The notes beneath the pieces were generated by a model. It saw nothing but the letters and a program-made list of their open reading frames with translations, was not told where the DNA came from and made no database searches. From contig NC_092345.1 in the NCBI RefSeq assembly GCF_963676685.1, positions 46,645,838 through 46,709,837 on the forward strand: a stretch of 64,000 nucleotides of DNA. Reading direction: 5' to 3'. The position numbers and the translations under genes are program-made. The DNA comes from Mytilus edulis (lineage: Eukaryota > Mollusca > Bivalvia > Mytilida > Mytilidae). Positions 38,301 to 47,138 of the stretch are shown piece by piece (position 1 is the stretch's first letter; every line of letters starts with the position of its first letter).

Positions 38301-38665
38301 GGGTTATAGACAGCATTAGGGTTAGGGTTATAGACAGTACTAGGGTTAGGGTTATAGACAAAATTAGGGTTAGGGTTATAGACAGCATTTTAGGATTAGG
38401 GTTATAGACAGCATTAGGGTTAGGGTTATCTATATAGACGTCATTAGGGTTAGGGTTATAGACAGCATTAGGGTTAGGGTTATAGACAGCACTAGGGTTA
38501 GGGTTATAGACAGTATTAGGGTTAGGGTTATAGACAGCATTAGGGTTACAGTTATAGGCATCATTAGAGTTAAGGTTATAGACATCATTAGGGTTAGAGT
38601 TATAGACAGCATTGGGGTTATAGAAAGCTTGAGGGTTAGAGTTATACATCATTAGGGTTAGGGAT

Positions 38666-39830
38666 AATTTAGGGAAAATTTGGTTAGTTGTATAGGGAAT
38701 CACTTAAGCATGACTGGAGAGCCCCCAACCCCTCTTTTTTTGGTCAGTCAATGGGCCCCTAATGTATAGTTCTTGATCTGCCACAATGATCGTTTACAAG
38801 ATTCAAGCACAGTTTCATATTGAAGGGGTCAGAATAACCCCCAGGGACTCACCTTATATTTTATTTGATTTGTTCTATTCTCCTGTTGCCATTTCTGAAG
38901 CCTGTGTGTGTCTATCACTTACTCGTTTCAAGTAATTGTCATTTGAAAATTGAAAAAAAATAAATCCCATAGGCTTCTACAGTAAACCCCTCCCTTATTT
39001 AGGCCCCTCAAAATACCCCTAAATAAACCCCAGTGCACAAACAAAAGATTGATCGCTCCACTAGACATGTCAGTCTAACATTCTACGAAATCCTAAGTAA
39101 ATCTGACAAGCAGTCGAGTTGTCTTCTTAGATGGTTAGATTTGTCTCGAGGATGAGTTGTCCACATTTCTTAAAACATCCCATCAAAATCAACTTTATTT
39201 GGCAAGCAGTGATAAACGGATTATTACAATAAAAGAAAGGAAATTAAATGTATGTAATTTAAATGTGCATACATCTAATTGAAATCATTTAAATAATCAC
39301 AATCTTCCAAAACAAAAAGAACATCACAATTAACAAAACTTACTTTATAACATCAAAATACTTATGTTTCTTGTAAGTTAAAATTACCGCCAACTCATAC
39401 TACTATATTTAACTTTATTTCCTCTATCTTAGAGATTTGGTGTTCATGAGCAATATCCCGGCACCTTTTGCCATTTTGGTGATGTAAACGACTTGTATTT
39501 AGAGATTTTCGGCAATGAAATATTTCATACAATCATTCTTTGACAACTTAGACAAAAGCACAGGGGATAATAAACTACATGCAGATTTCTATTGAGCACA
39601 ACTTCCTATGTCCAACTTCAAAGATTTTGGGTGGTTTGACTATCATTTAAAGTTTTTCTGGTCACATTTTTTGTATTCCAGAATTGAAAGTATGAAAAAA
39701 GTGCCCAATTAGTTATTCATAACATATTAGCCACCTAGATAATAAGTTAACAATAGCACTCTTTACACCATTCAGTGGGAAGAACACAAATCTAGGGTGG
39801 TAGCATAAGACAGCTTAACTGCCTAAAACA
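38666..39830. other. Unique AT-rich DNA right of the satellite
   Basis: The array decays over the last ~100 bp (irregular units such as ATTGGGGTTATAGAAAGCTTG and GGGATAATTTAGGG) and ends near 38665. The following 1.1 kb holds no recognisable gene, RNA or repeat family. Frames are short. Confidence 0.5.
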
Positions 39831-41694
39831 AGAGGCTCTTAAGAGCCTGTGTCGCTCACCTTGGTCTATGTACATATTAAACAAAGGACACAGATGGATG
39901 CATGACAAAATTGTGTTTTGGTGATGGTGATGAGTTTGTAGAATAGATCTTACTTTACTGAACATTCTTGCAACTTACACTTTTCTCTATCTATAATAAA
40001 CTTGGCCCTTTAGTTACAAATATAAATATTTTGTAAAAATATACAAAAATTTACCAAGTTAATGAAAATTGTTAAAAATTGACTATAAAGGGCAATAACT
40101 CCTTAAGGGGTCAACTGACCATTTTGGTCATGTTTAACTTCATTTGTAGATCTTACTTTGCTGGACATTATTGCTGTTTACAGTTTCTCTATCTATAATA
40201 GTATTCAAGATAATAACCAACAAGAATGTGTCCAAAGTACACGGATGCCCCACTCGCACTATCCTTTACCATGTTCCATGGACCGTGAAATTGGGTAATA
40301 ATCTAATTTGGCATTAAAATTAGAAAGATTATACTATAGGGAACATATGTACTAAGTTTCAAGTTGATTGGACTTCAATTTTATCAAAAACTACCTCGAC
40401 CAAAAACTTTAACCTGAAACTCCCACTTTCATTTTCTATGTTTAGTGGACCGTGAAATTTGGGTCAAAAGTCTAATTTGGCTTTAAAATTAAAATGATCA
40501 TATCATAAGCAACAACTTTACTAAGTTTCAAGTTGATTGGACTTCAGCTTCATCAAAAACTACCTTGACCAAAAACTTCAACCTGAAACTCCCACTTTCA
40601 TTTTCTATGTTCAGTGGACAGTGAAATTGGTGTCATAAGTCTAATTTGGCTTTAAAATTAAAAAGATCATATCATAAGCAACAAGTGTACTAAGTTTCAA
40701 GTTGATTGGACTTCAGCTTCATCGAAAACTACCTCGACCAAAAACTTTAACCTGAACAGACGAACGGAGCCACAGACCAGAAAACATAATGCCCCTCTAC
40801 TATCGTAGGTGGGGCATAAAAACAGCAAAATTTCTTTAAAAATTACCAATCAGGGGCAGCACCCCAACAACCAGTTGTCCAATTCATCTGAAAATTTCAG
40901 GGCAGTTAAATATTGACTTGATAAACAATTTAACTTCTTGTCAGATTTGCTCTAAATGCTTTGGTTTCAGAGTTATAAGCCAACATCTACATTTTACCCC
41001 CTATGTTCTATTTTTAGCCATGGCAGCCATCTTTGTTGGTTAGCTGGGTCACCACACACATTTTTTTAACAAGATACCCTAATAATGATTGTGGCTAAGT
41101 GTGGTTAAATTTGGCCAAGTAGTTTCAGAGGAGAAGATTTTTGTAAAAGATTACAAAAGTTTATCAAAAGTTAGTAAAAAATGATTATAAAGGGCAGTTA
41201 CTCCTTAACAGGTCAACTGACCATTTTGGTGATGTTGTTTTATTTGTAGATCTTACTTTGCTGAACATTATTGCTGTTTACAGTTTATCTCTATTTATAA
41301 TAATATTCAAGATAATAACCCAAAATGGCAAAATTTCCTTAAAATTACCAATTTAGGGGCAGCAACATAACAACCAGTTGTTCAATTCATCTGTATATTT
41401 CAGGGCAGATAGATCTTCACTTGATAAACAATTTAACCCCTTGTCAGATTTGCTCTAAATGCTTTGGTTTCAGAGTTATAAGCCAACATCTACATTTTAC
41501 CCCTATGTTCTATTTTTAGTCATTGCGGCCATCTTGGTTGTTTGGCTGGGTCACCGGACACATTTTTTAAACTAGATACCCCAATGATGATTGTGGCCAA
41601 GTTTGGTTCAATTTGGCCCAGTAGTTTCAGGAGAAGATTTTTGTAAAAGTTAACGACGACGACAGACGCCAAGTGTTTTTGGGCCAGGTGAGTT
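39831..41694 (+). repeat. Long dispersed repeat, GAGGCTCT..CTCACC / GGCCAGGTGAG ends, carrying a nested insertion
   Basis: It starts AGAGGCTCTTAAGAGCCTGT then GTCGCTCACCTTGG, and ends GGGCCAGGTGAGTTAAAAAG. The terminal CTCACC/GGTGAG are inverse. The interior consists of ~500 bp modules: GACTATAAAGGGCAATAACT, CTATCTATAATA..ATTCAAGATAATAAC, CAGGGGCAGCA, TTTCAGGGCAG, ATGCTTTGGTTT, GGCGGCCATCTTGG, CAGTAGTTTCAG. The same modules recur at 57206-58806. The module joint at ~40219 is interrupted by a different repeat (40221-40817). Confidence 0.8.
40221..40817 (-). repeat. GCCCCAC-ended repeat nested in the larger repeat; three internal units
   Basis: This is an inverted relative of 7422-7710. It starts CAAGAATGTGTCC..ACGGATGCCCCACTCGCAC and ends CTACTATCGTAGGTGGGGCAT. 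The internal motif GACCGTGAAATT..CTTCATCAAAAACTACCT is present three times (GACCGTGAAA near 40281 and 40448; GACAGTGAAA near 40617; ~168 bp period). The related repeat at 58390-58450 reads straight through the same point (AATAACCAAAAACAGCAAAA), so the insertion boundaries are clear. Confidence 0.8.
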
Positions 41695-41699
41695 AAAAA

Positions 41700-41815
41700 G
41701 TATTAGTGACCTTTAGTTGCCTCCTTCTATGGCATTTGGTGGCTTGTTCTCTCATTGTCTCCAGGTGAACACTTTCATGGCTCACAATACCACATCATCT
41801 TATTTCTATATTGTC
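41700..41815 (-). repeat. Fragment of the abundant interspersed repeat family
   Basis: GTGACCTTTAGTTG..TTCTCTCATTGTCTCCAGG then ACAATACCACATCATCTTAT matches the terminal blocks of the copies at 8035 and 47905. It is only the end of the element and is diverged. Confidence 0.5.
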
Positions 41816-43901
41816 AAGATTTAAATTAATTTCCTAAGGTGAACAAATGTTCTACTCAAATGGCCATATATGTGACTTAAAAATAACATAAAATATTTCT
41901 TTATTTTCAAATCAATTTATTGAAAATAATTTGTTATACAAGTTATATGTTTTAAAATATCTTTTTTTCATTATGAAAATGAGTTTCTATATATAGTAAA
42001 AGAACAATACATGAAAACATGTACTAACATTATATGGATAATGTAAGAACTTGAAATCAACCTTCTGTTGTTATTGTGAGCAAGAGACATTCCATAAAAA
42101 CAGGAAAGTTGATACAAAAATCAATTTGATAATTCTTCAGGCAAGTTCCATTTCAAAATACATGATACCCACAGATGATAGGACAAGCAAAATATTTTCT
42201 TCAAATTTTGATAAAAAAAATGTCTATGCCCTATATGGGCCATTGAAAAAGCTGGTCTTATGACCTTAACCTAATGCCTTAATTTGTTGTAGATCTGTGA
42301 TTATGGGTTGAAAAAAATTAAAACTAATGAAAACTAAATAAAACATTAATTCTATTTCATTAAAACAATTCCAGTTTCAAAAAAAAAATTGACCTTTTAC
42401 TTCTTAAGTTCGAGTAGTCAGACCCTATAGGCATAATAGCTACCTTTGCTGGCTTCCTGTAGACACTAGTTTAACCTAATGTTTCATGCCTGCACAAATT
42501 CAGAACAATAATTTGAATGTTGTTAGTACGTCTTTACACACAGAAGTCAGGAGTTGGGTGTGGGTACGGTCTGTTGTACTGACCAATGTTTTTGGAAATT
42601 CCTTTTATACTTTGATATTATAGCATTAATATAAGAAGATACCTTTGAATCATGATATCTAATAGGTTCATGGATTTATACAAATATACATCTATTTGTA
42701 ACTTAAGAGATTGCAGTACATGTTAATGAATTGCCTGTCATGTGACATGATGTATAGAATTCAATCTTGTGACCCTTCAACAATCAAAATTAGGGACAAC
42801 TTTTTATCAAGTTTTTCTCACCTCCATCCCTGTCAGGAACCTGTGGGAAGCATGAATATCTAAATAGTTCTTAAAAGGGAAAGTACATGTATAACTAACT
42901 CTAACTGATCTAAAATAACAAGGTCAAAGAAATACTTTTAAAAGTTACATATTTTTACAATAATTAAAACGTATATGTACATCTATAAAACAGAATTAAT
43001 ATAAGAATTAACAGTGACAAACAGAAAATAATATAAGTCTGTTTCAGAGTTAAATATTTAAAATGACTTGAAAACAATTTTTTAATATACAATTAAAACC
43101 AGAAATACACATTTTCATCCCTGTCTACAGCAAGAGGTGCCTGTATTGCTTCCCTTGTCAATTATTTTTCAGTGGTTTAAAGTTAAATCATAAGAAAAAC
43201 TTATACATTTAATTAGCACTTTAGACTTAAAGTTGTTTTACAACAACTGATATTGTATAACTCAACAATTTCTGTCAATTTAGTGCAAGATTTTAAAACA
43301 TGGAACATTTAATCAGAAGGTAATCTTCACTTATCTGCTTATTACTGGAGTCTCAGAAATTTCTAAATGCTGCCACCATCACAATATTACAGTTTTGTTG
43401 CATAGAAATTACGAAGAATTTTAGTGAAATACTAAACTCTTTAATCTTTTCAAACCAAAATCAGAAAACTTCATTTGAACAGAAATAATTCAACAATTAA
43501 ACTTCAGATGGATATTATTCTGCAATAATATATAAAGTTCTGAATTTTAACATGACTATTATTTCTATAAAAATTCACAGGTATTATATAGCTATTATAT
43601 ATTTGTATCACATTTTCAAAAGTTTTATTTTTTCTTCCTTTTAAATTATAGAATATTTTAACAAAATTTCTAATATTCATAAACCGGGCAAGACTATATA
43701 TGAACAAAATTATTCAACAATTCACTTGGAAATAATATAATACATCAAGTTCTGTTCAGAAAAGGGATAGAATAAATTACCTCCCTCATATTAGCCAATC
43801 AAAATCTGGCATGTTAACTTGAAGTATAAAAAAATATCTTGTTCTCCGTTAATGTTTGACATGACAAACATACCTAAATAAATTTCTGTGAAAATCTAAT
43901 A
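41816..43901. other. AT-rich intergenic DNA, nothing recognised
   Basis: No exon with recognisable domain content, RNA gene or clear repeat. It may lie downstream of the Pcl gene, which is transcribed from the right. Short frames such as 42051-42263 have no recognisable motif. Confidence 0.4.
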
Positions 43902-44090
43902 CTGTGAATTCATAATATTCGTTGGATACTAATTTTCGTGGATTTCGTGGGTACATGAGAACCACGAATTCAAATATTCAACGAATTACAAATTTCCTAA
44001 AGGAAACCATGAAATAAAATATCCACGAATATGCAAATTTTTCTCAAAACACGAAAATTGGTACCCATGAAAATAAATGAATCCACGGTA
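43900..44090. repeat. TA-flanked MITE (CTGTGAATTCAT ends)
   Basis: It starts TA|CTGTGAATTCATAATATTCG and ends AAATGAATCCACGG|TA. The arms are inverse over much of their length, including TTTTCGTGGATTTCGTGGGTAC against GTACCCATGAAAAT, with ATTCG/CGAAT blocks between. TA on both sides fits a Tc1/mariner-type target duplication. About 187 bp, non-coding. Confidence 0.65.
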
Positions 44091-46356
44091 ATAACTTGTA
44101 TACTATCGCCTTATCACAAAAAGCTTTTAAACTTTTAGACTATCAACAAATAAGTGTGAATACTCCACTTTTACATCTAAACAAACAATTATCTTTCTAC
44201 TTGAAACTTTCATTTTTTTTATTTGAGGCAACAATAGATATATACTTTTTATAGAAGTAAACATTAGATTTAAGGCAACAATACATATATACTATTTAAA
44301 GAAATAAACATCAAAGACAAACAAGCTATAATTTCCCAATCAAATAATTTTTAAACCAACAAATTTGATATCTTTACTCCAATAACAACTTACTATAATT
44401 TCAAACGATTTAAAAAAAATATCTATTTTCATTTAGATTTGCAACAGAAAGTTTGGTAGCACTAAAACTATTTATATATACACACAATAAATGTATTACC
44501 ATAGCAACCATTTATCACATTTGTTCATGATAAACAAGTTATATATATAATTTTTCAAAAAGTGCTGTACAAAAATAATTTACATTATACACAGTGAACA
44601 CATTGGGGTTCCCAGAGACTGATAGCCAGATCTAAAATATGCCAGATAAAACTTAAATCATGTACAAAAATAATAGAAATTGAACTTTTTTCAGTACTAT
44701 CTCAAGAAAAACATTCAAGAACTGATTGCAGCATCTTTAAAAGTACCTTGAATATGTGTTGTATGGTACTTTCTTTGAACCATAAAACAGTAGAAAAAAA
44801 TTAAGACTACAATATTTCATTACCACCTTTTTTTTACAAATAGATTTTACTTCAAATATTATGTTCAGTACATGTAAAAGTGACACAAATTCATCAATTT
44901 CTGTTAATTTTTTTTTATACCTTCCTTGCTGTTTATGTTCAGAATGCTTTGATTATTTATATTGGCATAATACTAGAAAAGGCATGTATCAAAATAAATC
45001 TATTACCTATTCCAATCTATGAATGTACACAAGTATCTGGCATAATTTTGATCAGGGAGGATTTTCCAGTAAACAAACAAACTGTACATATGAACAATAA
45101 TTTACATAAAACATAATTTATATTACATTAACAATCAAATTTTATTCAGGATTTAAAACAATCCTGTTCCCTGGATCGACTCACATAAAATTATCTAGTT
45201 CGATTCTCAGACAATAGAGAATGTGTAAAAAATTGGCTGCCTTCTCCAAGTTGCTGACATTTAAAATAAAGAATAATTTGTAAGATAATTAAGAATAAGC
45301 GAGACAATTAAAATTCTGAATTTTATGGACATGTGAATTGGCATATATGTATCAAATGTATCATGCTTAAAAAGTTGGCTCAAAAAGGATTTGGAAGTCA
45401 CATGTTTTTATTTTACATGTATTGTATGACATATATCATGTTTTTTTCAGTCGTCTCAAAAGGCTCTTCATTCAAGGGTTTCGAATTCAAATTAAATTAT
45501 ATCACAATAAAGTAAATTGTCTAGATCTGTAGTTGGTCAATATGATGAGGCACCATCAACTAGACATCCCAAGGGGCATCAAGCAGTAACTTCTAAGGCC
45601 CTGTGAATTGCCATACAATAAATAGTGGTTGTTTTAGATCTTGGTAAATTTTCATGTTTAATTTTCTTTTTCTTTAAATCAATACTGAAATAAATTATAG
45701 CCCTAAGAATTTTCAGGACAGGAAAAATTAATGTTTTTGGACCCTTGTCATATACATGTAATCTAACTTCAATAAATATATATGAACTTTTGTACATGAA
45801 ATATATAAAGATAATTGTAAATCAGTGTTACTTCTTGAATGTTGAAAATGTTAACAAAGTATTATCAAATACGAGTACTCTTCTGAATAAAAAATAATAA
45901 TAAAAATTATTTGTGACCTAGACAATAATGAATCAAAAAACCTACACTGATACAGCTTTCACTAGGTATTTCTACTACATTATAATTTTCATAAAATTAC
46001 TCATATACTTTGAAATTATTGAAAAATTATTTTTGTAGAACTCAAATAATTTAATCATTTTTGTCTTTCTTCTCATCATACCCTTTACAAATCAGTAAAT
46101 GTCCCACTTATTTCAAAGCATTACAATAAGTAAGGTCAAGAAACATATATCTTCAAAGTATTTGCAATTCATTTAAGAATTAATTATCTGCTTCAATCAG
46201 TTTTCAAATTTCACCTACATGTATCTTAATTATGATATTCATGATATATTTTGAAAAAATCACCTTTTACAGCCATTGCATGCTAGAGAATGCTTTTTCA
46301 ATTAACATCATTTCTATAAGTGTTAACAACTCTAAATAGTTGATAAATTCTGAAGG
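44091..46356. other. AT-rich DNA downstream of the Pcl gene, nothing recognised
   Basis: Long AT-rich sequence with no domain-bearing frame. Part could be 3' UTR of the Pcl gene if the proximal polyadenylation signal is skipped, but the sequence alone does not show this. Confidence 0.4.
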
Positions 46357-46362
46357 TTTATT
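46357..46362 (-). terminator. Candidate polyadenylation signal of the Pcl gene
   Basis: TTTATT on the plus strand is AATAAA on the transcribed strand, about 140 bp beyond the stop codon at 46503. It is a canonical hexamer in AT-rich DNA. Other hexamers lie farther down. Confidence 0.3.
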
Positions 46363-46502
46363 CAGATTACTGAAAGCAATTTTGTTTTTGTATTTAACCA
46401 AATCAGTACATTTTGCAAATTTCATGCAATAAGCATTATTGACAAAAAGTAATGACATATATATCTATATCCATGAAATGTACATTTAAAAGCAGAGTTT
46501 CA

Positions 46503-47138
46503 TCATTTGGTCTGTAAACCCTCCCACTGAATTAAATACTTTGTTTTCCCATCATTAGTGACATGTTTACCAAACACATTGTATTTCTCTCCTTTTTTGA
46601 GACGATCAGCTGCCCCAAAGTACTGACACATATTATTTCTAATCTGAGCCATATTAACAGGCTCTGATTTCACACTTTCTATTGTTTGCACATCTAGAAC
46701 ATTAAAATATGATGTAGTAACTCGTTTCCGCTTACTCTGCCGCATAGGCTCTGTGGGTGTGTCCGCTGCTTTACGCTTACGTCCACGAGACTTTATAACA
46801 TTCTTTATCTCTACTTTAGAATTCCCTGAGGTGATTGATGGTGGTGGAGTCGGTATGGCCTTAGTTGGATCGTCTTTAACGGATGAAACAGCTGACTCGA
46901 CAGAACTCTGTGACACAAGATCACTCTCGTACTCCATAAACAAATAATTAATAATTTCTTTTTTTCGTTTATGATGTGCAAGTTCTTCTTCTTGTTCAAA
47001 GAAATGTTTAAAAGGATGATTGAAACCATCAAAGTCTTTGGTAGGAGGTATAAGAGCCTCCAAAGTATGTTGATTGGCTACTATGTCTGTAGGTACAGAG
47101 TTTTCACTGTCATAACCTTTATATTCTTGATTTCCAGG
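46503..47138 (-). CDS. Pcl: Pcl terminal exon: NLS-rich region and C-terminal chromo-like domain
   Basis: Acceptor GTCTTCTTTCAG, phase 0. The 211 residues begin [15 protein letters not shown]. An acidic/polar low-complexity part with a HHKRKKE patch follows, then a Ser/Thr/Pro stretch and basic clusters SRGRKRKAA and RQSKRKRV that look like a bipartite nuclear signal. The end carries [20 protein letters not shown] then [20 protein letters not shown] and WEGLQTK, the conserved C-terminal reader-like domain that closes MTF2 and PHF19. The stop is three codons after the WEG-LQ, as in vertebrate relatives, which also end a few residues past WEG. Confidence 0.95.
   Translation of the reverse strand, partial: PGNQEYKGYDSENSVPTDIVANQHTLEALIPPTKDFDGFNHPFKHFFEQEEELAHHKRKKEIINYLFMEYESDLVSQSSVESAVSSVKDDPTKAIPTPPPSITSGNSKVEIKNVIKSRGRKRKAADTPTEPMRQSKRKRVTTSYFNVLDVQTIESVKSEPVNMAQIRNNMCQYFGAADRLKKGEKYNVFGKHVTNDGKTKYLIQWEGLQTK

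Larger units (their letters stand above)
10100..38665 (+). repeat. ~28.6 kb telomere-repeat-containing satellite (24 bp unit)
   Basis: The basic unit is TTAGGGTTAGGG followed by TTATAGACAGCA, 24 bp, repeated about 1,190 times by length. The G-rich strand is on the plus strand throughout and I saw no inverted segment. Spacer variants recur: ..GACATCA, ..GTCATCA, ..GACGTCA, TTATCGACAGCA, TTGTAGACTTCA, TTCTAGACATCA, TTAAAGACAGGA, TTAATAGAAAGCA, ..GGCAGCA. Telomere-repeat variants (TTAGGATTAGGG, CTAGGG, ATAGGG, TAAGGG) are scattered. A 24 bp period is eight codons, so three frames stay open over long distances (VRVIDSIR on plus; MLSITLTL and AVYNPNPN on minus). These are not genes. Unique DNA flanks both sides, so this is an interstitial array. 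It lies between the 3' ends of two convergent genes. Confidence 0.97.

Noticed and set aside
10100..38665. CRISPR-like array of repeats and spacers
   Set aside because: The units are contiguous, the 'spacers' are the same few variants, the repeat is telomeric and the genome is eukaryotic with introns.
10100..38665. True chromosome end or head-to-head telomere fusion
   Set aside because: Unique gene-bearing DNA lies on both sides, repeats are in one orientation only, and the unit includes a non-telomeric spacer.
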